From Symbiodinium kawagutii (lineage: Eukaryota > Sar > Dinophyceae > Suessiales > Symbiodiniaceae): a stretch of DNA of 64,000 nucleotides. Below, piece by piece: positions 1-9,752 of this stretch. The translations under genes and the position numbers were made by a program. Location of the stretch: contig VSDK01013682.1 of assembly GCA_009767595.1 (NCBI GenBank), positions 293,238-357,237 on the forward strand, read 5' to 3'. Position 1 is the first letter of the stretch; the number at the start of each line of letters is the position of its first letter. The notes beneath the pieces are model-generated. The model saw only the letters and a program-made list of their open reading frames with translations, was not told the origin of the DNA and made no database searches.

Positions 1-228
1 TTGCAAGGCATCAACAGTGGCCATGAGCTTGTTACCCTCATACTGAAAGCAAAAAGCACCGAAGCTGTTTGGGGTTGTACCTGCATAGACGTCCCCCTTT
101 CGTGAAGCTGACCAAGTGACTCCAGTTGTCCGCAAGGAATCTTTCTGGACGGTGCTGGTGTTCACACGTAAGTCAGTGGCCAGAGCAGCAATCCTGAGAA
201 GCTTGAGAATCTGGATGCTTTGTCGCAT
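1..228 (-). CDS. Open-ended exon at left edge
   Basis: On the minus strand a frame beginning at ATG 228 (MRQSIQILKLLRIAALATDL) stays open for 76 codons to base 1, including the segment SRKGDVYAGTTPNSFGAFCF. Composition is protein-like. An acceptor-like CACCAG lies inside the frame, so the true exon may be shorter. It probably continues the gene to its right. Function unknown. Confidence 0.4.
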   Translation of the reverse strand, partial: MRQSIQILKLLRIAALATDLRVNTSTVQKDSLRTTGVTWSASRKGDVYAGTTPNSFGAFCFQYEGNKLMATVDALQ

Positions 229-3200
229 TAGCTTTCAACCTAGAAGCCTGAGAAGACCTGGTGAATATGAGAAAACTTTGTGACTATGCCAACCGTCAGT
301 CCAACAGTTAACAAATGATGATATGAATGATCATTAACATTGAACATATGATGTCACTGGTATTTTATTTACTATGTCGATGGTACTTGAATCATTCTTT
401 GATCTTAGATTACAAGTTACAAGTTACACGACATTACAACTTACTCCGCGAGCGGCAAGGGAGAAACCCAGAGAAGAAAACAAGTTTAAAGTTCGGCCAC
501 TCACTGGGTAAGACAATTTAGCGTTGGTGGTGAACCCATCCAAAAGGTAAACACACAAAAGTTGGACAAGATACTTATCAGCCAGGTCTTTCCGCTCCAC
601 GACAGCAGCAACAAGTGGTGATTCGGCTTCATTGGTCAACTTGTCAAGCTCTGCTTGTAGGAGGTAGTCCATGCCCAAAGCAGAACCTGGTCCTTCTGCG
701 GGATATCCAACACGACCAGTGTTAGGACCTGAAACATATTCCACCCACTTCTCAGCGCACTCGGTTGCGAACCGTTGAGCATCTGAATTGAGCACTCGGG
801 CCAAGGTGTTGATGCCAGCAGAAGTATATCCAGGAGTCACCTGACAGTGGGCTGATTGATGTTGATTGAAAAGAGCCTGGACCGTGGGGATGGGGGCCGG
901 GGGGGAAGGGAGCGGACAGGAGAATTGAGTTTGAAAGTGATTGATTATCCGAAGGTTTTGTTTGTTTTGCATTTGCAACTGCCAAGTATTGTCAAGCGAC
1001 TCCAAGGATCTTTTTGGTCATCCCTTTCTTCAATCTCAGCACAGCCGGTGTATGCGGTTCCACACAGACTCGATTGATGAACTCTTTGATATCCTCACTG
1101 ATCCATGTTGCTTCAAGTGCCCGAGAAACTCGCATAGTTCGAAGAACTGCAGGGTCTGATGCATCTAGTTCGTAGGCTGCGGTCCCGGTGCGTCGTCTTG
1201 AGCGTTTCTTGGCATCTTCGTCTTGATCCTCGACTGGGATATTCTCCGCTCCTCCTTCTTCAGCTGCTTTTGCTGCCTTTGCAGCAGCCTCATCAGCTTC
1301 TGCTTTGTCTTGCTTTCGTTTTGCCTTTTGTTCTTCCCGCTCTGCTGCTTTCTTCTCTTTGAGTCGTTGACGCTCTGCCGCTTTTTCTGCCTTCTCTTCC
1401 TCCCTTTTCTTCGCCTTCTCCTCATCTGCATAGGCTTTGGCAAGGGCCTGAATTCCAGCCTTCCATGAAGTTGCCTCATTGGTCACACAAGCTGCAATCT
1501 TCTGCAAGATGACCAAAGCATTCCGTTGCCAGTCCATGAGTTCAGCAACTCTGGACCCTGTTGGTTGTATGTCCAACAATGTGGCACGCACATAGTTCAC
1601 CTTGCCGATGGTTTGAACTCCCTCTGGATCTGACAACAGAGTGGCCTCCAGCTCACGTAGGTACGGATCTTCCATGCAGGCGATGAGGAGTTTTTTGCTG
1701 GCAGCATCTGCTTCTGCGCCAACACGAGGATCATTTGCAAGGTCAGCCAACCGTAGGCGGGCTCGAAGAAGTTCCAAACTGGCATCGTTGTCAGCAGCTT
1801 CCTGCAATCGAACCCAACCCCTTGCACTGCCCCTCCCCTTAAAAGAAAAAAACAGAACTGACCCTGGTTCCATCACCTTACTCAAGAACACTATTGACTA
1901 TTAGATTTCATTTCTTGATTGATCCATACGATACGCAACAGCAAAGGTACCAGCTCAACTTCTTCTAGGCTTTGGCCCACAACCCAACCCTACCCAAAAC
2001 AGAGTCCTGACTCCCATGCGCTTCAACCGCTTTGACATCCAAGACAAAACGACCAAAAGAAATTGCCTTTCCCAATGCCGTAGTCGTGTTGTTGTAGTCC
2101 TTGATTGTTTTGGTTCTCAGTTTGGACGCTTCCACTTGCGGCTTGGGATTTGCCACAGACTTCGCTTTGGCTTTGGGGGCGGATGACGCACCTTTAGAAT
2201 TCCCTGCTCGATGATGAGCTGCATCTCCTGGTGGTGATGGTCCCGTCGAACTCAATGGAATCTCGCCGACGGCGATGGATGGAACTAAGGGCTGTTCCAT
2301 CTCCAAATCATCCCACAAAGCTGAGGCCTTTTCTGCCTGGCATTGCATAACCTTGTCGGAAGGATTCTGCACTTGCTCAACTCGTTCATGCTGCAGAGAC
2401 AAATCTTGATAGGAGCCGGAAGATGATTCTTCGCCCACAGGAGTCCAAATGCGCCACACCTGAACAAAAACAATCATTCAATGCGGACGGTTTGCATTTG
2501 CATGGTCCACCTAAACATTCCCAACAGATATTTTGATCTACATTTACCTGCTGAACTAGACTAGGTGTTCTGTGTTTTGTTGATTTTTTTGCGATTGTTA
2601 TGTTCGTGTTTTTTGTCACTTATTAGCCATGATGGCCGATGGCCTTGCCAATATCTTGTCCGTCACGGCTCTTTGCGTTCACCTGGTCTTTCTTCACATG
2701 TGGCGACGCAAATTGCTGAGTCCACAATGCTTGGGCAGCTCGCTCATCCAGTCCTTTGAACAATGTTGGGCAGTGCGAGCGCGTAATCAAACTAGCGCAT
2801 AACATGTGTGTATATAATATATATATATATATGTGTGTGTTTTTTGAAACATTGTATAGCTGTGTCTATAACCGTGTCTTACATACACTGGCACATCTTG
2901 AGTCGAATGTAGCCGAGAATCGTTCATAGGATGGCGCATGATTGACATAAAAGTCCACAAAGTCCAGCTTGCATAGTGGCTTCATGGTGCGCTTGCTTTC
3001 TGTTCTGGTACCGGATGTGTTCACTGCTTTCACATTGGCAAAGTCCCAAGTGTTCCGTTTGCGACCTCTGCCGGTGCCAGGGCACCTTAGAACACGATTG
3101 GTCATCGACAGGCTGTAATGACACAAATGGTAACACTGAGTCGCTGAGGAGGATTATATGTGGAAGAGATTCTGAGATTGTGCGGTCATTCCGAAATGTT

Positions 3201-3752
3201 GATTGATCTGATAAGGTTACCAATCAGTATAGTTCTATGTTTTGACATTTCCTCACAATTTTAAAAAAATTTCATTACATTGGGGTGACATCAACAATTC
3301 AAATCTGAAATCTGAGGATAGTACTCGGTTGAAAAGTTGGCCAAATGATTCAAGAACTCATTGGGCTCATTCTTCTCCATGGTCTGCAGGTGCCGAACAA
3401 GTTCCGGCGAGTTCTTGGACTTCTGCGCTTGCATGTACATCGCCTCTTTGTCGCGATTATGGTTTGCGCAGAGAACCACAAGCCTGAATGCAATTCAAAG
3501 ACAACACCTGGAGCCTGGAGAATGATGATGGTGATTACTGCAATGATAATTGATTGTTTATTGCCCGACAAGTAACTTGGAAACCTGCCGATAGACCATC
3601 GTTTTGCACGCTGGAACTTGACACTTAGTTTTCAACAGCTCGGCTTTCCCTTGATGAGGCTTATCTTTGGCGTCTCCATCGAATGGACCGGATGGTACCA
3701 ACTGGCTGGCCTGATCCCTATCAGGCGATTCCAGGGCACTGCTGGGTTCCAT
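1..3752 (-). CDS. Multi-exon gene, Cys/His mini-motif plus charged helical region (unrecognised, 3' end beyond window)
   Basis: I do not recognise a named function. Minus-strand exons can be read at 3589-3752 (possible start ATG at 3752), about 3330-3483, 2889-3112, about 2640-2800, about 1970-2459, 992 to about 1806, about 513-840 and 1-228. The first two join in phase with a GC donor and bring CQVPAC close to LCANH, a CxVPxC...CxxH pattern that could bind a metal. The 992-1806 exon holds a long run rich in K, E and A, probably a coiled coil or single helix, followed by RRRTGTAAYELDASDP. The last segment (1-228) stays open to the window edge. This may be one gene or the downstream half of the methyltransferase-like gene to its right; the ATG and the short spacer are the only grounds for splitting them. 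Other candidate donors are possible at several joins. Confidence 0.5.
440..512. mobile_element. Short inverted-repeat element, copy 1 (73 bp)
   Basis: It starts CTTACTCCGCGAG and ends ACTCACTGGGTAAG, so both ends read CTTAC inward. It is flanked by the 4-bp direct repeat ACAA (436-439 and 513-516), a target-site duplication. The same terminal sequences bound the longer copy at 4764-4931. The layout is that of a MITE-like non-autonomous DNA element. It lies at the 3' end of a reading frame of the leftmost gene, whose translated tail SYPVSGRTLNLFSSLGFSLA is entirely element-derived. Confidence 0.75.
992..1806 (-). CDS. Exon encoding K/E/A-rich helical region
   Basis: A long uninterrupted minus-strand frame. 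The likely acceptor is GATTGCAG at about 1807, giving EAADNDASLELLRARLRLAD as the first residues. The middle third is almost all K, E, A, R and Q, for example EEEKAEKAAERQRLKEKKAA, and is expected to form a solvent-exposed helix or coiled coil. The end, after RRRTGTAAYELDASDPAVLR, is mixed and ends in a stop at 992 unless spliced earlier. This is one of the longest open frames in the window without homopolymer bias, so it is a confident exon although its function is unknown. Confidence 0.65.
1970..2459 (-). CDS. Exon, Ser/Pro/Lys-rich linker region
   Basis: Minus-strand frame opening after a TGTTCAG acceptor at 2460 with VWRIWTPVGEESSSGSYQDL, then an acidic stretch and a basic low-complexity part (KGASSAPKAKAKSVANPKPQ). 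It is placed between the Cys/His exons and the charged helical exon of the same gene. The 3' boundary is not fixed. Confidence 0.5.
2889..3112 (-). CDS. Exon with basic motif
   Basis: Minus strand. The exon is bounded by acceptor CATTACAG (after 3112) and donor GTGTATGT (before 2889), both canonical. It encodes LSMTNRVLRCPGTGRGRKRN and then KLDFVDFYVNHAPSYERFSA. Part of the leftmost gene; function unknown. Confidence 0.5.
3589..3752 (-). CDS. Probable first exon with CxVPxC half of Cys/His motif
   Basis: Minus strand, starting at ATG 3752 (MEPSSALESPDRDQASQLVP). A second in-frame ATG lies at 3770. The exon ends with KTKCQVPACKTMVYR. A GC donor (CG|GCAGG) puts it in phase with the next exon (LVVLCANHNRDKEAMYMQAQ, 3330-3483). 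GT at the same site would break the frame. Confidence 0.45.
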
Positions 3753-3999
3753 GATGTCAAGACGATTCAACTTTCACTGTGTAACTCACTAGCGACCTAA
3801 CTGACGACCCTCGGCTCGAGCAAAATGCTGAGCCATGTTGCTGATGGTTTCTTGACTTGAGCGTCAGGAAATTATTGGTAAATGGTATTTCGTATATAGT
3901 GGTATGTTTTGTCGATACATGTACATATGCATTATAGTTTCATATAGAATATATACATTTCTCAACTCCTCTGGTTGGTTGCTTGGGTGAATGATTAAA

Positions 4000-6900
4000 T
4001 ACAGTCTTGGCAACTTGGCACCGGTGCAATCTAGTGCAAACACATTGCCAGTCCTGGGTCCGCGCAAGAAGGCCATTGTGATTCCCGCTGAAATTGGTTC
4101 GGTTGATGCAAGTGTGAAACACCAGCCACAAGCATCTAAAAATACCTGTTGGTACTGAGCACTGTACTGCGACCAACTGCAACTATTCACTGATTGTTAG
4201 TTCCCAAGAGGCTTAGTTCGCCCTGCATACCCTGCAGTGGGCTTCACCGTCAGACCGGTCAGGACCACTGCGTGAAGCGATCCCACGACTGCCCAATGCA
4301 TTCCCTCAATTGCCAATGCAAAGGTCAAAGTGCATTGTGACTTTCATGTAACTTGCAATCTTTTATCATAACTTACTAGTACTAACCGCAACTGTAAGCC
4401 GAGATTCGTTGCCCGCAAGCTTCTTCCGAACGGTGGGCTTCGCAGGATGGGTGAAAACCGGGAAGGGGTCGTCACATCCCGGAACCGGCCACTGAGCAAG
4501 ACCCATGGCATGCATGTGCTCCTCAGTGAGCCAGAACACAGAACAACCACCAACAAACCGCCATAGACTATAGACATCAAAAAAACGAAACAAAACCTAA
4601 CATCAAAACAACAAAATGAACCCAAATAACTCAAAATAGGCCCAACATATAGCACAACAAAGGCTAAACTGACCCAAAATAGGCTCAAAATAGGCAAAAG
4701 ATCATCCAGAAAAGCGTGTTCATCTGGACCCTTAATGAAATGCCCAGATGAACACCGCTTTTTCTTACTCCGCGAGTGGCAAGCGAGAAAAAAATTGAAA
4801 CTTTTTTCTCCCTTGGGTCCGCGCGCGCGCGCGCGCCTAAACGGCCTTCTCAAATAGCCTGAAAAGGCGCGCGCGCGCGCGCGGACCCAGAGAAGAAAAA
4901 AAGTTTAAAGTTCGGCCACTCACTGGGTAAGTTTTTGGGTGAAGATAAGCCCATCATGTCCGCAACATGAGCCCAAATAACTCAAAATAGGCCCAACACA
5001 TAGCTCAACGCTTCCAGTTGGGCAATACATCGCCGCGATAGCTATTGGCTTCTGAAATGGATAGATAACCTTTTAAAATGAGAAAAATAAGAAACTAGCC
5101 AAGGCATTTAGAACTATGTTAACAGCATGCCAGACTAACTGACAAACAACAAACTAGCACATACACACGCAATCAAACAAACGAACTAACAAAACAAACA
5201 ATCAACTGTTGTAATTGCAAAGCCAACAAACAATAAACATAAATAAACAAAACATAATTAGCAAACAACCAACAACAACCGTGACCCATATAACAACATC
5301 CAACAACCAACACATACCAAAGACCCAACAGCCACAGCCACACCACCAATAACAACAGCAGCAACAACAACACCAATAACAACCACTACCCCAACGCCAA
5401 CAACAACGGTTCATGTTCATTGAAGGTTCATGAAGATTTGCGGGATGTTGCGCAGAACCCTTTCTGATGACCAAACATTGAAAACACTTGATGACCCAAA
5501 TGATTGAACCAGATGAAATGACCATATCAGGAAAGTGACCTGATCCAAGAGGTATCGCTCTTGCTGCAAGTTCTCGTGGATCTCAGCATAGCGTTTCTCC
5601 TTGACATCGGGGTCATCCTCATCGTCTGAAGAAATTGGGACGTTGGATCTCAGTACCCACATAGTTCCGGATTTCAATAGCGCCGGCATCCATGAACTGA
5701 TGATTGGCCTGCGTGTTGGATTTTGCTCCAAATTACACATCATGCTGAGCCGGCTTCGTTCCACACCTTGGCTGCGGTTGATTGATTGTAGGACACACTG
5801 GCATTGGCACCGAATTCACATCAATCCAAACAGTGGCTTAGTGCTGAGTCATGTTTAATCAATCCCCAGTCAAGACAAGGATCGGTCTTCGGAATAAGCT
5901 TTGATTTTGGAGATCATCTTCTTGACCTTTTTGGAGGTCCGGTAGAATCGCAGCCATACACGCTTGGTACCTGATTTAGCGTGTCAAGTGGTGTTGGGGC
6001 GGTGACTGATGAGAGTATGCAAAAAGGTGTTCATGACAATCAGGTCATGAAGGCTCGTGAAGTGTTCCGAAAATACGATTGCCTGCCCAGTAACCGGGAA
6101 GCGAATCTTCAAAGGTAGATTGCGAAGACATACAACGCTTGTGGGCGATCGCCTGCCTTGCCTCCTCGACACATTCCTGTCAGAGACATATGTACAGTTG
6201 GGGTATGTGTATGTGTATGGTGATACACTGTCAGCCAATCAGTGCAAAATAAGAATGAACTCAAAATTCCGGCCTTTGGCGCACAGAGGAAACATTCCAC
6301 AGAAAGGCTTGGTTTCCGAAAGAGATACCTTAAGGGAATGAGTCCGTCTCGCAGTTCACAGGTCTCATTGCGTGTGAGGATAGTGTATCGCCTTGGTCTA
6401 TGCGCCGGCCACCCAAACATGTGCTGGGACAATGTCATTGTCTTACCTGGCTTGTGCTCGTGCTCCAACTCGTGTACCGTGTACAAAGGTAAGTATTTCT
6501 GGAAGAGCTTCACCCCCAGTTTAGGAGCACACTCATGACACACAATGTCCTGTCGGACGGCATGTTGGAAGAGGTGAATGAATCACTGAACACATGTTAA
6601 ACACAAACACATGTTAAACACAAACGCCCCCGACACCCGACACATATCTCCTCTCCCACGAAGACCCTTTCCGCAATCCAGATTGCAAGAGGGATTCCAC
6701 TTGCTCCGAGTAATCCATTCCCTGATCCTCGAGATCATCATAGCATGCGTGGTCAGAACAAACAGCAGTTTGCATTGATTCGTTGGGACATGACGACTGG
6801 TCCCAATCCCAATCCCTGTCCTATTGTGGAATGGTCGATGCATGTCGAACCAGCAACAGCCATCGTCAGCCGGGGCCGTTCCCAACTTGCTGTAGCAACA

Positions 6901-8605
6901 TCCGATCGCCAGGCTGTGGCAACTCCAAGGGGTGTCAAGGCGTCCTGGCAGCCAGCGGGAAACAGCCCGCCGGGATCGATGTTCATATGGAACAGATTTG
7001 GCAATCACCTAGCAATCAGTGGTTGTGCTCACCCAATCCTTGTTCAGGTTGTGGCATTTGGTGGTCAGCAAGAAATTGTCCGGTGACTCCAGTAAGATCT
7101 GCATGTAGCTATCAAATGCCATTTCTCCGCATTGCTGAATCAAGGCTGATTCTTCTGTCGCATCACCATCGGTCATGTAGCCTTAGCAGCAGTCAAAACA
7201 GTGCAAGGGTCAAAGTGGAGTAACAGCTGAGATACTCACATTCACAAATGAGGTGTGTAATATATGGTTTCGAGTTTCGAGTGAACATTGACCTGAATAA
7301 TCAAATTGAAAAATTCAAGTCAAGTCAAAGTACATTTTGCAGATTCAAACTGGGCAAGAGCGGTTCTCCTTGCATCTCTGAGCTTTTGAAGTACAGCAGG
7401 CTTGATCCGTTGTTCCAAGGATCCAAAGACATGTTCCGGCCGATACTCCTGGACAAGACAAGGACCGTGCATAGACATGAACTAGCGCTGACAGTTGACG
7501 CAATGGTAGTTGCTACAATTGTGTCCTTGTGAAGGGATTGAAGAACTTTTCGGCATTGGGCATCCGAATCACTGGCTGTGTTGGTGACAACCTTTCCTTC
7601 GCCACATTGATATCCCCTTGCATGAAGACCTCCTGAGTTGATGATTGTAACTCAAACATACAACATGTCATGTAAACATATGTCATGTACCTGTGTGTCC
7701 TGCAACTTGTCGCTAGACTAGTCACTCTTCAAGTGTGTATGTTGTAGATGGAAGGTTGCTGATCCCGATCCAGTTCCCGAATAGCAATCGTTCACATAGA
7801 TGTCGTACTGCATCAAATTTTGCACATTCTGGATGTGTTTGCGTCCATGCTCTGTGTGATCCAGCAAACATGTACAATTGAAATGCGGCCATCGGAAAAG
7901 CTCATCGAAATCGGAAGGACCATTGGGCCATTCCAGCTCGCTCACCTGTCACACAAAGTGAAAGGACTCGATCTGATCAGGTTTGTGATTGTGAGTAAAT
8001 ATATCAAGACATGACCATAACTGCAAGTGTATACATGATATGCAGCTCACTCAACCAAACCTTGCAATGCAGGAGATTCGCAATCTCGAACGCATCCGGC
8101 TGCTGGCCATCGTACACCACTCCATCATCGACATAATCGATCGTGGATTTGAAAGCCTGGTTGCTTGGCAAGGAGATTGCTCGTGTCTAGCATCGCAGTA
8201 TAGAGGAATACCGCCATACCAAGTACCCAGTGTTATTTTCAGGATCTAACCAAAATCCTTTAAGGAGATGCCCTGATCGGAATGCGATGAACTGGAAATG
8301 GTTGCCGAACGCCAACGACCCTTGAATATCTAAAACAGCCCTATAGATAGTGATGTTACCAACACGGATGGCGAAACAGAGTCTCAAAATAGAAACCCCT
8401 TACACATACCGACAGCAGAAAGACATGGGACCACCGATTCACCGCTAGAAGACGTACTGGTGGAAGAAGACGATTCAGCATCAGAGTCGGTGTCAACAGG
8501 GCTAGCATCTGACTTGGCATCGGGTGAATTGGGTGTGGGGGTTTTGAGCAGTTCGTTCATGTCCACATCGTCTGAGTCAAAGTCGCTATCGTCATTGCCA
8601 GCCAT
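4000..8605 (-). CDS. Cytosine-5 DNA methyltransferase-like gene (dinoflagellate family)
   Basis: Divergent C5-methyltransferase, expected to transfer a methyl group from SAM to cytosine in the nucleus if active. Exons on the minus strand: 8410-8605 (ATG, acidic Ser-rich), 8258-8329, 8061-8179, 7726-7945, 7526-7632, about 7340-7448, 7033-7181, about 6790-6944, about 6270-6553, 5540 to about 5770, and perhaps 3985-4150. Phases agree at the seven joins I could trace (through the start of the 7448 exon, and from 7181 to 6944). NDCYSGTGSGSATFHL resembles the SAM-binding motif I. SDSDAQCRKVLQ and PEHVFGSL follow. MAVAGSTCIDHSTIG resembles motif IV with the catalytic Cys. DIVCHECAP sits where ENV (motif VI) is expected, and GWPAHRPRRYTIL resembles motif VIII. 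Motif identities are inferred by order and pattern only. Two introns need GA donors. Confidence 0.62.
4764..4931. mobile_element. Short inverted-repeat element, copy 2 (168 bp, fold-back)
   Basis: It has the same termini as the 440-512 copy (CTTACTCCGCGAGTGGC and, inverted, CTTACCCAGTGAGTGGC; 14 of 17 match). It is flanked by TTTT on both sides. The interior is an extended inverted repeat that includes a perfect 23-bp palindromic arm pair (4815-4837 and 4866-4888) made of GGGTCC followed by alternating GC. It is probably a longer relative from which copy 1 lost the GC hairpin. Confidence 0.75.
4815..4888. repeat. Perfect 23-bp GC-alternating inverted repeat
   Basis: The arms 4815-4837 and 4866-4888 are exact reverse complements separated by 28 bases. 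Each arm is GGGTCC followed by alternating GC dinucleotides. It can form a very stable hairpin, and the (GC)n tracts have Z-DNA potential. Confidence 0.85.
4932..5400. other. Low-complexity A/C-rich stretch, no gene seen
   Basis: Rich in AACAA/CCAACA runs, especially 5150-5400. Open frames here are composition artefacts (Leu/Val/Trp/Cys runs on the reverse strand). Probably an intron of the minus-strand gene. Confidence 0.5.
5540..5770 (-). CDS. Methyltransferase-like gene, C-terminal exon
   Basis: Encodes RLSMMCNLEQNPTRRPIISS, then WMPALLKSGTMWVLRS and an acidic tail ending LLDQ at a GT donor (CAG|GTCACT). It sits downstream of the motif VIII exon, as the C-terminal part of the catalytic domain would. 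The acceptor side is not fixed. Confidence 0.5.
6270..6553 (-). CDS. Methyltransferase-like exon with HEC and RPRRYTIL motifs
   Basis: The frame reads DIVCHECAPKLGVKLFQKYL then HMFGWPAHRPRRYTILTRNE. HEC occupies the place of the ENV triad, and the R-x-RR-Y-T segment fits the conserved QxRxR region of C5 methyltransferases. A possible 23-nt GTAAG...CAG unit inside (around 6428-6450) does not disturb the frame if read through, so I treat it as exonic. Confidence 0.6.
6790..6944 (-). CDS. Methyltransferase-like exon with putative catalytic Cys
   Basis: Starts after CTGCCAG at 6945 in phase with the previous exon and encodes AWRSDVATASWERPRLTMAV then AGSTCIDHSTIGQGLGLG. The Cys in GSTC is at the position of the nucleophile in motif IV (canonical PC). 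The 3' boundary is uncertain. Confidence 0.58.
7033..7181 (-). CDS. Methyltransferase-like exon
   Basis: Clean exon: acceptor GCTAAG (after 7181) and donor GTGAGC (before 7033). It encodes GYMTDGDATEESALIQQCGE and ends KCHNLNKDW. Phase 1 in, phase 0 out, compatible with the exon that follows. Confidence 0.55.
7340..7632 (-). CDS. Two methyltransferase-like exons flanking a GA-AG intron
   Basis: Exon 7526-7632 ends SDSDAQCRKVLQSLHK. The next exon starts at 7448 with EYRPEHVFGSLEQRIKPAVL. The 77-nt intron between them (7449-7525) needs a GA donor (AAG|GACAC) and an AG acceptor (CCAG|GAG). The joined segment, a D-x-D/C-R-x-V-L stretch followed by PEHVFG, is what one expects between motifs I and IV in this family. 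The alternative in-frame reading of 7526-7632 does not continue. Confidence 0.6.
7726..7945 (-). CDS. Methyltransferase-like exon with motif I
   Basis: Bounded by GACAG acceptor and GTGACT donor. It encodes VSELEWPNGPSDFDELFRWP, then HTEHGRKHIQNVQNLMQYDI, then VNDCYSGTGSGSATFHLQHT. The D-C-Y-S-G-T-G-S-G-S segment resembles the SAM-binding DxFxGxG loop. Phase 0 in, phase 1 out. Confidence 0.62.
8061..8329 (-). CDS. Two N-terminal exons of the methyltransferase-like gene
   Basis: Exon 8258-8329 (DIQGSLAFGNHFQFIAFRSG...LLK) joins exon 8061-8179 (AISLPSNQAFKSTIDYVDDG, ending LLHCK) if the donor is GA (AAAG|GATTTT). Phases match the exons on both sides. No recognised domain in this part. Confidence 0.52.
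8410..8605 (-). CDS. Probable first exon of methyltransferase-like gene
   Basis: ATG at 8605, then MAGNDDSDFDSDDVDMNELL and a Ser/Asp-rich disordered stretch, ending at a canonical GTATGT donor before 8410. The 1-nt phase completes an Asp codon with the next exon. Confidence 0.5.
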
Positions 8606-9140
8606 TGCAGTGAACTGCAGACAGGCCGGACACACTCTGAGCCAACCAAGTTTCTGAACAGCGCATTGATCGGAAGGAATGGCTTAGTGGCAGTAGAACT
8701 CTTTTGAACAAGTGCGGGTGTAAATTCAACATGTAAGTGAACATTGGGCGATCCCATTTCATAGGTCTTTTTGTTTTCCGGCGCTTATCATATATCAGTC
8801 CACCCTAGATACAAGCGAACCAACCTGTTGTCTTGATATCCAAGAGTAGAATCTCACATGTAAGCACAACGATGGTGTCGGTATCAAACCAAACTCATGG
8901 AAGGCTATAGTTGTGTTGGTCATGGTCGCACTCCACACCGAAAATAAAACACCAACAGTTTCTATTTGTTTTGTGTTTTGTTTGTTTTAAATTGATGGGT
9001 GATGGTTCAGATGAATTCATCACGGGCCTAACATAGGCTGAGATTGGCTCAAGCAGGTTCGGTGTGGATCAACATAGGTCCAAACATAGTCAAGCAGATT
9101 CAGTGTCGGTCAAAATATGTCCAAACATAGCCTGAAATAG
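8606..9140. other. Spacer, no gene seen
   Basis: About 530 bp upstream of the putative ATG with no convincing frame. The phrase GTCCAAACATAG and relatives recur between 9060 and 9140. A promoter cannot be recognised from sequence alone. Confidence 0.4.
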
Positions 9141-9517
9141 GCCCATGTTGGGCTCATTAATGGGTCAAAAAAACCCTCAACAAAATTGTTTTTCGTTGAG
9201 GGTTTTTTTGGAGCGTTGTTTTACCCAATTGGAGGCTCTATTGGGTCCATGTTGGGCCTATGTTTTGCCATGTAAGGCTCATATGGGTACTTTATGTTGG
9301 GAAGAGATGGGATTTAGGAACATGTTAGGCCCATCTTAAGGCTATCTTGAGACGATCTGGGCCCATGTTGGACTCATTAATGGGTCAAAAAAACCCTCAA
9401 CAAAATTGTTTTTCGTTGAGGGTTTTTTTGGAGCGTTGTTTTACCCAATTGGAGGCTCTATTGGGTCCATGTTGGGCCTATGTTTGGCCATGTAAGGCTC
9501 ATATGGGTACTTTATGT
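9141..9517. repeat. 220-bp tandem repeat with internal hairpin (two copies)
   Basis: Nearly identical 157-bp blocks at 9141-9297 and 9361-9517, offset 220 bp. Each contains a perfect 15-bp stem (AAAAAAACCCTCAAC at 9167-9181 pairing with 9195-9209; the same in copy 2) followed by a T run. The short ORFs covering the blocks are by-products of the repeat. Confidence 0.85.
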
Positions 9518-9752
9518 CCAGACTTCAAAAAAAAAACAAATTGCACATAGTTGGAAATGTAGTTGGACCCACATGTGGTCGCATTGGTCCAAATTGGTTG
9601 AGATTGGTTTGACATGACATATTGAAACAATGCCACCATGGACCACCTTAGTTTCTTTTTTTTCAAAAATGGGAACATGTTTCATATATATGCTTGCTTT
9701 TTGTTTACAGAAGCAAACAAACTCCTTTTTTTGGAACTGTAAGAGAACATCA

